Below, piece by piece: positions 20,091 to 28,682 of a stretch of DNA of 64,000 nt. This stretch comes from an uncultured Pelagibacteraceae bacterium (GTDB taxonomy: Bacteria > Pseudomonadota > Alphaproteobacteria > Pelagibacterales > Pelagibacteraceae): NCBI GenBank assembly GCA_902573385.1, contig CACGJS010000001.1, positions 35,137 through 99,136 on the forward strand. The letters are read 5' to 3'. The first letter of the stretch is position 1. Each line of letters opens with the position of its first letter. The position numbers and the translations under genes are program-made. The notes under the pieces are model-generated. The model was not told the origin of the DNA. It saw only the letters and a program-made list of their open reading frames with translations, and searched no databases.

Positions 20091-22753
20091 TGAAAAAACT
20101 AATTTTAAACTTTAAATCAAAAGAGTCGAAAAAACTAAAAAATCCAAAAAATTTTCTTGGAGGAAAAGGTGTAAATCTTTCTCAAATGGGAAGAATGGGA
20201 CTACCTGTTCCACCTGGATTCACTATTTCAACTAACGTTTGTAAATTATTCTATCAAAATAATAAAAAACTAAATACTAAGATATTAAATGATATTAAAA
20301 ATCAATTAAAAATTATTGAAAAAGATTCTAATAAAAAATTTGGAGACTTAAAGAATCCTCTACTTGTATCTGTAAGGTCGGGGGCAAGAATTTCGATGCC
20401 TGGTATGATGGATACAATATTAAATTTAGGTTTAAATGATAAAACTGTTTTAGCCTTAGCCAAAAAAACTTCAAATATGAGGTTTGCAAAAGATAGCTAT
20501 AGAAGATTTATTCAAATGTATAGCAATGTCGTAATAGGTATAGAAAATTACAATTTTGAAGAATTAATTGAAAATTATAAGTTAACTAAAGGTGTTTTGC
20601 TAGATACTCAGTTGGATGAAAATGATTGGGATGGTTTAATTCATGACTTTAAAAAAATCATAAAAGAAAAAACAAAAAAAGATTTTCCACAAAATGTTTT
20701 TGATCAATTAAACGGAGCTATTAGTGCAGTGTTTTTATCATGGGAGAGTAATAGAGCGAAAGTTTATAGAAAATTAAATCAAATTCCATCAGATTGGGGT
20801 ACTGCAGTTAATGTTCAATCAATGGTTTTTGGTAATATGGGAAATGATTGTGCAACAGGAGTTGTCTTTACAAGAAATCCATCTGATGGAAAAAATGAAA
20901 TTTATGGAGAATATCTAATAAATGCTCAGGGTGAAGATGTAGTAGCTGGAACAAGAACACCTCAATACATTACTAAAAAAGCCAGAAAAAATGCAAAGGC
21001 AAAAGAAAAGTCTATGGAAGAGTCAATGCCAAAAGTATTTAAACAACTAGTTAAAATTTTAAAAGTACTAGAAAAATATTATAAAGATATGCAAGATGTC
21101 GAATTTACAGTCGAAAATAATAAATTATGGATGCTACAAACTAGATCAGGTAAAAGGACTTCTAAATCTGCAGTTAAAATAGCAGTAGATATGGTTAAAG
21201 AAAAACTTATTTCAAAAAAAGAAGCAATATTGAGAATTGACCCAAGTTCTTTGGATACATTGCTACATCCAACACTAGATGAAAAAAGTTCAATAAATAT
21301 TATAGCGAATGGTTTACCAGCCTCTCCAGGAGCTGCATGTGGAAAAGTTGTTTTTTCTTCAGATGAAGCTGAAAGATTAAATTCGATGATGCAAGATACT
21401 ATTTTAGTAAGAATTGAAACTTCACCAGAAGATATTCATGGAATGCATGCTGCAAAAGGAATTTTGACAGCAAGAGGCGGAATGACGAGTCATGCTGCAG
21501 TTGTAGCAAGAGGAATGGGAAGACCCTGTGTTTCAGGTTCGAGTGAAATTGATATTGATTACGAAAGAAGAAGATTTAAAACTTCATCTGTAGAAGTTAA
21601 AGAAGGTGATATAATTACCATTGATGGTTCATCTGGAAGAATTATTTTAGGAGAAGTAACAACAGTTAAGCCAGAAATTTCGGGAGATTTTTCAAAACTA
21701 ATGAATTGGGCCGATAGATATAGAAAATTAAAAGTTAGAACAAATTCAGAAACACCACTTGATACAAAAACTGCTAGAGACTTTGGTGCTGAAGGTATAG
21801 GTCTTTGTAGAACAGAACATATGTTTTTTGACCAAGAAAGAATTTTATCTGTTAGAGAGATGATTTTATCAAAAACAATTGAAGATAGAAATAAAGCATT
21901 AGACAAACTCTTGCCTCATCAAAGAAAAGATTTTACTGAAATATTTAAAATTATGTACGATCTACCTGTAACAGTAAGGTTACTAGACCCTCCGTTGCAT
22001 GAATTTCTTCCTAAGACTGAGAAGGAAATCAATGATATTGCAAAAGTAGTAGAGTTACCTTTAAAGGAAATTGAGTCAAGAATTAATGAATTACATGAAC
22101 AAAACCCTATGTTAGGACATAGAGGATGTAGATTAGGTATCTCATTTCCAGAAATTTACGAAATGCAATGTAGGGCAATTTTTGAAGCATTATCAGAGCT
22201 TAAGATTAAAAAAATAAAATCAGCTTTTCCTGAAATTATGATCCCATTGGTTTCAACCGAAGCAGAAATAAGAATTATGAAAGAATTAGTTGTAAGAATA
22301 GCAAATGAAGTTCAAAAGAAAAAAAATATTAAAATTGATTATACTGTAGGAACTATGATTGAGTTGCCAAGAGCCTCCTTAAAAGCAAAGGATATAGCGA
22401 AACATGCAGATTTTTTTAGTTTTGGAACTAATGATTTAACTCAAACGACATTTGGTTTAAGTAGAGACGATAGTGGAAAGTTTTTGAATGACTATATCGA
22501 AAATAAAATATTTTCTATCGATCCATTTATATCAATTGATGATGGCGTAGCTGATTTAATTGAAATTGCAACTGAAAGAGGAAGAAAACAAAATAAAAAA
22601 ATTAAACTTGGAATTTGTGGAGAACATGGTGGTGATCCCAAGAGCATTCGTTTTTGTGCGGAAACAGGGCTAGATTATGTTTCTTGTTCTCCTTATAGAG
22701 TTCCCGTAGCGAGATTAGCGGCTGCTCAAGCCGAATTATATAAAAAAAATTAA
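20090..22753 (+). CDS. ppdK: Pyruvate, phosphate dikinase
   Basis: It interconverts pyruvate, ATP and phosphate with phosphoenolpyruvate, AMP and pyrophosphate, and can serve gluconeogenesis. The N-terminal nucleotide-binding domain begins GGKGVNLSQMGRMGLPVPPGFTIS. The central phosphohistidine domain has GGMTSHAAVVARGMGRPCVSG near residues 460-480 with the catalytic His. The C-terminal PEP-binding barrel contains GAEGIGLCRTEHMFF and ends with GICGEHGGDPKSI, whose Cys is the catalytic acid. Length 887 is typical. The start is GTG, overlapping the glyS TAG; the same glyS-ppdK linkage occurs in other Alphaproteobacteria. Its stop shares TTAA with nadC. Confidence 0.97.
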   Translation: MKKLILNFKSKESKKLKNPKNFLGGKGVNLSQMGRMGLPVPPGFTISTNVCKLFYQNNKKLNTKILNDIKNQLKIIEKDSNKKFGDLKNPLLVSVRSGARISMPGMMDTILNLGLNDKTVLALAKKTSNMRFAKDSYRRFIQMYSNVVIGIENYNFEELIENYKLTKGVLLDTQLDENDWDGLIHDFKKIIKEKTKKDFPQNVFDQLNGAISAVFLSWESNRAKVYRKLNQIPSDWGTAVNVQSMVFGNMGNDCATGVVFTRNPSDGKNEIYGEYLINAQGEDVVAGTRTPQYITKKARKNAKAKEKSMEESMPKVFKQLVKILKVLEKYYKDMQDVEFTVENNKLWMLQTRSGKRTSKSAVKIAVDMVKEKLISKKEAILRIDPSSLDTLLHPTLDEKSSINIIANGLPASPGAACGKVVFSSDEAERLNSMMQDTILVRIETSPEDIHGMHAAKGILTARGGMTSHAAVVARGMGRPCVSGSSEIDIDYERRRFKTSSVEVKEGDIITIDGSSGRIILGEVTTVKPEISGDFSKLMNWADRYRKLKVRTNSETPLDTKTARDFGAEGIGLCRTEHMFFDQERILSVREMILSKTIEDRNKALDKLLPHQRKDFTEIFKIMYDLPVTVRLLDPPLHEFLPKTEKEINDIAKVVELPLKEIESRINELHEQNPMLGHRGCRLGISFPEIYEMQCRAIFEALSELKIKKIKSAFPEIMIPLVSTEAEIRIMKELVVRIANEVQKKKNIKIDYTVGTMIELPRASLKAKDIAKHADFFSFGTNDLTQTTFGLSRDDSGKFLNDYIENKIFSIDPFISIDDGVADLIEIATERGRKQNKKIKLGICGEHGGDPKSIRFCAETGLDYVSCSPYRVPVARLAAAQAELYKKN

Positions 22754-23583
22754 ATTTCTAATTTAAAATCAATAGCAGGCACACTATGAGTTATGCTTCC
22801 GATTGAAATTCTATCAATACCAGTTGCTGAAATTTTTTTTACTGATTTTAAATTAATATTTCCTGAGGCCTCAGTTTCATAATACTTTTTGGCTATTTTA
22901 ACTCCAACCTTAAGTTTCTTAATGTTCATATTATCAAATAAAACTGTATTGAATTTGAGACCAATTATTTTTTTTAATTGATTTAGATTATCTACTTCAA
23001 CTGTAATTTTTCTTTTTTTTTTATTTTTAATAGCCAAATCAACTAAAGCTTTGATGTTAGAGCTTGCTATATGATTATCTTTAATTAAAAATTCGTCACT
23101 CAAGTTAAATCTATGGTTAACTCCACCACCTAGTTTTACAGCATACTTTTGTATTACTCTTAAAGTTGGAATTGTTTTCCTTGTACAACAAATTTTACAA
23201 TTTTTATTAACCAGCTTAACAAAATTATTTGTTTTAGTGGCAATGCCTGAGATATGACTTATAAAATTAAGAGCAACTCTTTCTCCAATTAATATATTTT
23301 CAGCTTTCCCTTTAATAATTGCTATTAAGGTATTTTTTTTTACAAAAGAACCTTCTTTTTTTTTAATTATAAATTTTATCTTTTTGTCAATTAGTTTGAA
23401 TGTTTGTTTTGCGAATTTCAAACCACCAATCATAGCTTCTTGATTAGAAATTAATTTAGCTTTTATAATTTTAGTATTTTTAATTAAGTTTGAAGTAATA
23501 TCGCCAGAAGGGTAAAGATCTTCGTTTAAAGCAAGTTTAACTGTATTATTAATATAATAATTGCTTAATTTAATTTGAGACAC
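22750..23583 (-). CDS. nadC: Nicotinate-nucleotide pyrophosphorylase (carboxylating)
   Basis: It converts quinolinate and PRPP to nicotinate mononucleotide in de novo NAD synthesis. Recognisable elements are NEDLYPSGDITSNL near residues 16-29, ALNFISHISGIATKTN near 104-119, TRKTIPTLRVIQKYAVKLGGGVNHRFNLSDEFLIKDNH (catalytic and substrate-binding block, about 134-171), and the C-terminal SATGIDRISIGSITHS. Length 277 is normal. The start is GTG (complement of 23581-23583), five bases after the nadA stop, so nadA-nadC form an operon. nadB is not in the window. Convergent with ppdK through a shared TTAA. Confidence 0.95.
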   Translation of the reverse strand: MSQIKLSNYYINNTVKLALNEDLYPSGDITSNLIKNTKIIKAKLISNQEAMIGGLKFAKQTFKLIDKKIKFIIKKKEGSFVKKNTLIAIIKGKAENILIGERVALNFISHISGIATKTNNFVKLVNKNCKICCTRKTIPTLRVIQKYAVKLGGGVNHRFNLSDEFLIKDNHIASSNIKALVDLAIKNKKKRKITVEVDNLNQLKKIIGLKFNTVLFDNMNIKKLKVGVKIAKKYYETEASGNINLKSVKKISATGIDRISIGSITHSVPAIDFKLEI

Positions 23584-23588
23584 TTTTA

Positions 23589-24578
23589 TTACCTGCCAAT
23601 TGCAGCCATTCTCTCAACAGGTATTCTTGCTTTTCTTATCATTTCTTCATCTATTATTATTTCACCAGTTTCACTCTCTAAACAATCTAGAATTTTTGGG
23701 AGTGTAATTTTTTTCATATGAGGACAAAGATTACAAGGTCTTATAAATTCTACATTTGGATTTTCTACTTGAATATTATCACTCATCGAACACTCTGTAA
23801 CCATCATTACTTTTTTAGGTTGTTTATCTTCAACATATTTAATCATTCCACTAGTTGATCCAGCAAAATCACTAGCTTTAATAACATCAGGAGGACACTC
23901 AGGGTGTGCAATTATTTTAATTCCAGGATTTTTTTCTCTAATACTGAATATTTCTTTTTCATTAAACTTTTCATGGACCATACAAATTCCTTTCCATGGA
24001 ATAATTTCAACATCTGTTTGTGAAGCTACGTATTTTGCTAAATAATCATCTGGTAAAAATATAACTTTTTTTACTCCTAGAGAGTTTACAATTTTTACAG
24101 CATTAGCAGATGTACAACATACATCAGTTTCAGCTTTTACTTCAGCAGAAGTATTAACATAAGATACAACAGGTACACCTGGATGTTTTTTTTTTAATAG
24201 TCTGACATCTTTACCTGTTATAGATGACGACAACGAACAACCAGCATTCATATCCGGTAATAAAACTTTTTTTTTAGGACTCATTAACTTAGAAGTTTCT
24301 GCCATAAAATGAACTCCTGCCATTACAATTATATCAGCTTTTGTTTTAGAAGCTTCTATTGCCAGAGCCAAAGAATCAGCAGCAACATCTGCTACTCCAT
24401 GATAAATCTCTGGAGTTTGGTAGTTATGAGCAAGTATTATTGCGTTTTTTTCTTTTTTTAATTGATTAATTTTATGAATGTAAGGAGCGTGAACAGACCA
24501 CTCTATTTCTGGTATAATTTTAGAAATTTTTTTATAAATAGGATCAGTTGCTTTTTTAACTTCTTGTGAAAATTCCAT
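23589..24578 (-). CDS. nadA: Quinolinate synthase
   Basis: NadA condenses iminoaspartate with dihydroxyacetone phosphate to quinolinate and holds a [4Fe-4S] cluster on three cysteines. AIILAHNYQTPEIYHGVADVAADSLALA and MAGVHFMAETSKLM give the family. Candidate cluster ligands are Cys in MNAGCSLSS, in the central TECSMSD/CMVHEKF region, and in PCNLCPHMKK near the C-terminus. I chose the ATG at the complement of 24576-24578 over a TTG five codons upstream; neither has a strong ribosome-binding site. The gene is followed by nadC and lies 72 bases from the 3' end of the tmRNA gene, both on the minus strand. Confidence 0.95.
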   Translation of the reverse strand: MEFSQEVKKATDPIYKKISKIIPEIEWSVHAPYIHKINQLKKEKNAIILAHNYQTPEIYHGVADVAADSLALAIEASKTKADIIVMAGVHFMAETSKLMSPKKKVLLPDMNAGCSLSSSITGKDVRLLKKKHPGVPVVSYVNTSAEVKAETDVCCTSANAVKIVNSLGVKKVIFLPDDYLAKYVASQTDVEIIPWKGICMVHEKFNEKEIFSIREKNPGIKIIAHPECPPDVIKASDFAGSTSGMIKYVEDKQPKKVMMVTECSMSDNIQVENPNVEFIRPCNLCPHMKKITLPKILDCLESETGEIIIDEEMIRKARIPVERMAAIGR

Positions 24579-24650
24579 ATCTAAACTTATCAATCAGCAA
24601 GCATCATGTCATTTTATTATTGGTCGCATAAATATTGAAAAATCCATATT

Positions 24651-24916
24651 TTAAGGGGCGTTCTGTTACCCGGTGCCCCAGACCGTGCTTTTATGATTAA
24701 CCTAGGTTAATTATGCAGCAAGTGCGTAACTTTCGTTAGCATTTAAAGTTTAGCCCGTTGCGGTGGAACAATCCCGAACGAAAGAATAGCCTTTAGTCAC
24801 CCGTCGATCCTATTTCACCCCCATAAGTTGCAAATGGTGGAGGTGGTGGGTACTGCCCCCACGTCCGTAATGGTTATTACGAAATTCGTTTATCGTCGTA
24901 GTTGGCAAGCCAACGC
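24651..24916 (-). ncRNA. ssrA: Transfer-messenger RNA, circularly permuted two-piece form
   Basis: tmRNA rescues stalled ribosomes. Read on the minus strand, the gene begins with the acceptor piece (about 24916 down to 24835), which ends in the strand CACCTCC plus ACCA. A 12-base spacer (24834-24823) follows, then the coding piece starting GGGGGTG at 24822. GGGGGTG pairs with CACCTCC over seven positions with one G-T pair, rebuilding the tRNA-like acceptor stem across the spacer. The coding piece has GGATCGACGG and the tag reading frame at 24740-24711, encoding ANESYALAA then TAA. A perfect TTAACCTAGGTTAA palindrome (24697-24710) and a GGGGC/GCCCC helix (24655-24679) follow. Both outer ends are approximate. 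Permutation is known in Alphaproteobacteria. Confidence 0.93.
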
Positions 24917-24920
24917 TATT

Positions 24921-24948
24921 AATATAAAAGCATTTACAAGAGATTCAA
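24921..24948 (-). promoter_or_regulatory. Candidate sigma-70 promoter for ssrA
   Basis: On the minus strand TTGAAT (24943-24948) and TATATT (24921-24926) are 16 bases apart, placing the transcript start about at 24914-24916, where the acceptor-piece hairpin GTTGG-CTTG-CCAAC begins. The element lies in the 40 bases between ssrA and the divergent thyX. Confidence 0.5.
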
Positions 24949-24956
24949 TAAAAATC

Positions 24957-25907
24957 ATGAAATTAACTAAAGAACAATCACAAGAAATTAAAGATCAGCA
25001 ATCTCAAGAGAATCAAACAAAAAGAGTTACAGTTTTAGGGCTTGAAAAAATTCTTTATGAGGCAATACCAGCACTAGATCATGGTTTTGTTAGAGTAGTA
25101 GACTATATGGGAGATGACACTTCAATTGTTCAAGCTGCTAGGGTTTCTTATGGAAAGGGAACTAAACAAGTTTCTACAGATAGCGGATTGATAAAGTATC
25201 TAATGAGACATTGGCATAGCACTCCTTTTGAAATGTGTGAAATAAAATATCATGTCAAACTTCCAATATTTATTGCACGTCAATGGATCAGACATAGAAC
25301 AGCAAATGTTAATGAATATTCCGCTAGATATTCTATTTTGGATAAAGAATTTTATTTACCGTCAGTAGAAAATTTAGCAGCTCAATCATCAAGCAATAGA
25401 CAGGGCAGAGGTGACGTTATTGAAGGGGAGCAAGCTAAAGAAGTTTTAGAACTTTTAAAAAATGACGCAGAAAAAACTTATAATAATTATGAAATGATGC
25501 TTAATCAAAGATTTGATGGGTCAACAATTGATGAAAATAAAAAAGGTTTAGCAAGAGAGCTAGCAAGAATGAATTTAACTTTAAATACTTATACTCAATG
25601 GTACTGGAAAACCGATTTATTAAATCTAATGAATTTTTTAAGATTAAGAGCAGACAGTCATGCTCAGTATGAAATAAGAGTATATGCTGATATAATGTTA
25701 GATACTTTAAAGAAATGGGTTCCAATAACTTTTGATGCATTTATGGATTATAGAGTTGGTGGAACCGAAGTATCAGCTAAAGGTAAATTAATAATTCAAA
25801 AATTAATTAAAGGTGTAGAGGTTAATCTTGAAAATTCTGGACTGTCAAAAAGAGAGTGGAATGAATTAATGGTAGCTTTTAATCTTAATGAAAGATTACT
25901 TAAATAA
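24957..25907 (+). CDS. thyX: Flavin-dependent thymidylate synthase
   Basis: ThyX methylates dUMP to dTMP using FAD, NADPH and methylene-tetrahydrofolate, replacing ThyA. The family motif RHRX7S is present as [11 protein letters not shown] followed by ARY. The C-terminal part [18 protein letters not shown] supplies the substrate-binding Arg and Gln residues. The open frame extends back to 24828, but that extension lies antisense to the tmRNA acceptor piece and its spacer and encodes no ThyX-like sequence. I therefore start at the ATG at 24957 (MKLTKEQSQ), giving 316 residues, near the family length. Its end overlaps the next gene by 20 bases. Confidence 0.94.
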   Translation: MKLTKEQSQEIKDQQSQENQTKRVTVLGLEKILYEAIPALDHGFVRVVDYMGDDTSIVQAARVSYGKGTKQVSTDSGLIKYLMRHWHSTPFEMCEIKYHVKLPIFIARQWIRHRTANVNEYSARYSILDKEFYLPSVENLAAQSSSNRQGRGDVIEGEQAKEVLELLKNDAEKTYNNYEMMLNQRFDGSTIDENKKGLARELARMNLTLNTYTQWYWKTDLLNLMNFLRLRADSHAQYEIRVYADIMLDTLKKWVPITFDAFMDYRVGGTEVSAKGKLIIQKLIKGVEVNLENSGLSKREWNELMVAFNLNERLLK

Positions 25908-27813
25908 AAATATTAAAATTAAATATAGATCTGAAATAGATAGCTTAAGAGCAATTTCAGTTTTAGCAGTTGTAGTTTATCATGCTAAAATAAATATTTT
26001 AGGTTATTCATTATTTCCAGGAGGATATTTAGGTGTTGATATCTTCTTTGTAATTTCAGGATACTTAATAACCTCTATAATATTTAAAGAATTAAAGTAT
26101 AAAAAAAATTTTTCTTTTGGTGGTTTTTATTTAAGAAGAGCTCGAAGAATACTCCCTGCTTTATTTTTTCTGTTATTATGCTCTATCCCATTAGCATGGT
26201 TTGCATTATTACCTTCTGGTTTGGTAGATTTTGCTAGGTCTATTTATTTTTCACTTGGATTTTCTTCAAATTTTTATTTTTATTTTACAGGACTTGAGTA
26301 TGGAGCAGTTGATGGCTTATTAAAACCATTATTACATACTTGGTCTTTAGCAGTCGAAGAACAATATTATATTATATTTCCAGTTTTATTTGTATTTGGT
26401 TTTTTTTTTTTAAAAAAAAAAATTCATATAGCTATATTAATAATTCTTCTTTTAAGCTTAATATTTGCTGAATATTTTTCATTAAAAAATTCAAATTTGA
26501 ATTTTTATATTTTACCAAGTAGAGCTTGGGAACTTTTAGCAGGCTCTGCATTGGTTTTTTTAGAAGATAAAAAAAATTTTAAAATATCTAACTTTGTAAG
26601 CAATTTATTTTGTCTTTTAGGATTATTAATGATTTTTTTTTCATTTATCTATTTTTATGAAGCTGTTCCAAATCCTAATTTAAAAAATTGTTTACCAGTA
26701 GTTGGGACAATATTTATTTTAATTTTTATAAAAAAAAAAACAATTTTTGCAAAACTTTTAAGTAATAAATTACTTGTTGGCTTAGGTTTAATCTCTTATT
26801 CATTATATTTATGGCACTATCCAATCTTTGCTTTTGCAAGAAACCTTAGGATAGCTCAAGGACTATTAGAATACTCACTTATTGCTATTTTGATTTTTTT
26901 AATATCAATATTTTCATATTTTTTTATAGAAAAACCTTTTCGTGATAAAAAATTTATATCAAATCAATTATTTGTTAAAATTATTATAATTAGTTCATCA
27001 ATATTAATTTTATCTTCATTTACAATTATCAACAACAAGGGTTTTAAAAACAGATTTGCAAATTATGATAAATTTAGCATTGACTACCAAAAATACTTAA
27101 CAGAAGTTAGATTAAAAAAATATGAACTAGGAAATCCACAATTTATTGATTTAAATAAAAAAAATATTTTAATAATTGGCAATTCACATGGAAGAGATAC
27201 TTTTAATTCCTTAAAACTTAATGAAGATTTATTTGAAAATTTAGAATTTTCAATTCTTGATACTCGAATTTATTGTATTGAAAAAATTTTTGAAAAATCC
27301 GAATTTTGTGATGGACTTAAAATGACAAAATTGGAAAAGAAGATATTTAATGAAGCTAATATAATTATAATTAGTGCAGCATATACAGAAAAAGATTTGA
27401 TCAAAATTGAAAAAATTATAGATATTTCTAAAAAATATAAAAAAGAATTAATTTTGACTACCAAGAGTCCAAGTTTTTATTATGAAAATTATCTATCTAT
27501 TGTAGATAAATTCTACAATTTAAATAAAAGATTGCCCAATAAAGATGAGACAATAATTTTAGAAAAAGAATATTTTAAAAGTATGGATGAAGGAGTTAAA
27601 ATTTTGAATAAAAAAATAGAGGTTATAGCTAAAAATAAAAATATTAAATTATTAAAAAAAATAGATTTATTATGTGATCAAAAAAAACAAAGATGTGAGT
27701 TTTTAACAAAAAATAAGGATCGAATTTTATATGATGCAAATCATTACTCAATAAATGGAGCTAAACACATAGGAAAAAAAATATTTTCTTTAAATTGGTT
27801 AGATTTAAATTAA
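25888..27813 (+). CDS. Membrane acyltransferase (acyltransferase 3 family) with C-terminal SGNH domain
   Basis: An OafA/OatA-like protein that probably O-acylates a surface polysaccharide or peptidoglycan. Residues 14-360 form the acyltransferase-3 domain with about ten membrane segments: [18 protein letters not shown] with the catalytic-type His at the start, [18 protein letters not shown], then [14 protein letters not shown] and [16 protein letters not shown]. Residues from about 425 form an SGNH-type domain, with GNSHGRD as the Ser block and DANHYS near the C-terminus as the Asp-x-x-His block. Length 641 fits the two-domain class. It overlaps thyX by 20 bases, and its stop shares TTAA with mrp. 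The acceptor is unknown. Confidence 0.85.
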   Translation: MKDYLNKNIKIKYRSEIDSLRAISVLAVVVYHAKINILGYSLFPGGYLGVDIFFVISGYLITSIIFKELKYKKNFSFGGFYLRRARRILPALFFLLLCSIPLAWFALLPSGLVDFARSIYFSLGFSSNFYFYFTGLEYGAVDGLLKPLLHTWSLAVEEQYYIIFPVLFVFGFFFLKKKIHIAILIILLLSLIFAEYFSLKNSNLNFYILPSRAWELLAGSALVFLEDKKNFKISNFVSNLFCLLGLLMIFFSFIYFYEAVPNPNLKNCLPVVGTIFILIFIKKKTIFAKLLSNKLLVGLGLISYSLYLWHYPIFAFARNLRIAQGLLEYSLIAILIFLISIFSYFFIEKPFRDKKFISNQLFVKIIIISSSILILSSFTIINNKGFKNRFANYDKFSIDYQKYLTEVRLKKYELGNPQFIDLNKKNILIIGNSHGRDTFNSLKLNEDLFENLEFSILDTRIYCIEKIFEKSEFCDGLKMTKLEKKIFNEANIIIISAAYTEKDLIKIEKIIDISKKYKKELILTTKSPSFYYENYLSIVDKFYNLNKRLPNKDETIILEKEYFKSMDEGVKILNKKIEVIAKNKNIKLLKKIDLLCDQKKQRCEFLTKNKDRILYDANHYSINGAKHIGKKIFSLNWLDLN

Positions 27814-28631
27814 AAAGATGATTTAATTTTATTAGCTAAATCTAAATAAATTTTAGAAATTTGATGTCCTGGATTAGCTTCAACAATCGGTTTTCCTTCA
27901 TCAGCAGATTTTCCAACTTCAGGATTAATTGGAATTTCTCCTAAAAATTCTTTTTTGAATTCTTTTGCAGTTTTTTTAACCCCACCTTCACCAAATATTT
28001 TATATTTTTTTCCATCATCACCCATAAAATAACTCATATTATCTACTAAGCCTAAAATTTTTACACCGAGTTTATCAAACATCTTAATTCCTCTTTTTAC
28101 ATCTAACAAAGCAATTTCTTGAGGAGTTGATACTATAATTGCACCATCCATTTTAATTTCAGTAGCGAATGTTAACTGAGTATCACCAGTTCCTGGAGGC
28201 ATATCAACAATTATAAAATCTAAATCTTTCCAAGACACTTTTTGAGTAAAAGTTTTGATTGCGCTTGTTACCATTGGACCTCTCCAGATCATCGGAGTCT
28301 GTTGGTCAGCTAGAAATCCAATTGACATACACTGAATATCATATTTAGTAATTGGTGTTAAAGTTATTCCATCACTTTTTGGTTTTTCATTAATATCAAA
28401 CATTTTTGGAATAGAGGGTCCATAAATATCAGCATCAAGTAAACCAACCTTACAACCAATACTTTTTAAGGCTAAAGCAAAGTTAGTTGCGAATGTAGAT
28501 TTTCCTACCCCTCCTTTTGCACTTGAAATAGCTATTGTAAATTTTGTGCCTTTAATAGGGTTTTTTTCCGGAGGTTTCCCTGCCATTTTTTTCCTCATTG
28601 CGTCATTTAATTCTGGTTTTTCCTTAGGCAT
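27810..28631 (-). CDS. mrp: Mrp/NBP35-family iron-sulfur cluster carrier ATPase (short form)
   Basis: Mrp (ApbC) proteins are P-loop ATPases that carry Fe-S clusters. The deviant Walker A SSAKGGVGKSTFATNFALAL is near residues 33-52; DADIYGPSIPKM, MIWRGPMV and DMPPGTGDTQLT follow. At 273 residues it lacks the N-terminal MIP18/DUF59 domain found in many homologues, keeping only a short charged leader (MPKEKPELNDAMRKKMAGKP). Where many Mrp proteins have a Cys-x-x-Cys motif after NMSYF, this one reads MGDDG with no cysteine. The ATPase family is certain; a carrier role is inferred. Convergent with the acyltransferase gene, divergent from hflK. Confidence 0.88.
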   Translation of the reverse strand: MPKEKPELNDAMRKKMAGKPPEKNPIKGTKFTIAISSAKGGVGKSTFATNFALALKSIGCKVGLLDADIYGPSIPKMFDINEKPKSDGITLTPITKYDIQCMSIGFLADQQTPMIWRGPMVTSAIKTFTQKVSWKDLDFIIVDMPPGTGDTQLTFATEIKMDGAIIVSTPQEIALLDVKRGIKMFDKLGVKILGLVDNMSYFMGDDGKKYKIFGEGGVKKTAKEFKKEFLGEIPINPEVGKSADEGKPIVEANPGHQISKIYLDLANKIKSSF

Positions 28632-28645
28632 ATTCTTATCTTAGC

Positions 28646-28673
28646 TTGTTTTTCTCTATAAAGACATTATATA
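28646..28673 (+). promoter_or_regulatory. Candidate sigma-70 promoter for hflKC
   Basis: TTGTTT (28646-28651) and TATATA (28668-28673) are separated by 16 bases. The predicted transcript start, about 28680, is only a few bases before the hflK ATG at 28683, and no ribosome-binding site is visible between them. Either the mRNA is almost leaderless or another promoter upstream is used. Confidence 0.35.
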
Positions 28674-28682
28674 CATTGTCAT

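Noticed and set aside
24697-24710. TTAACCTAGGTTAA palindrome as an operator
   Set aside because: It lies inside the tmRNA coding piece, directly after the tag stop codon, and is explained as an RNA helix.
24828-24956. N-terminal extension of thyX
   Set aside because: It is the complement of the tmRNA acceptor piece and spacer, and contains no ThyX sequence.
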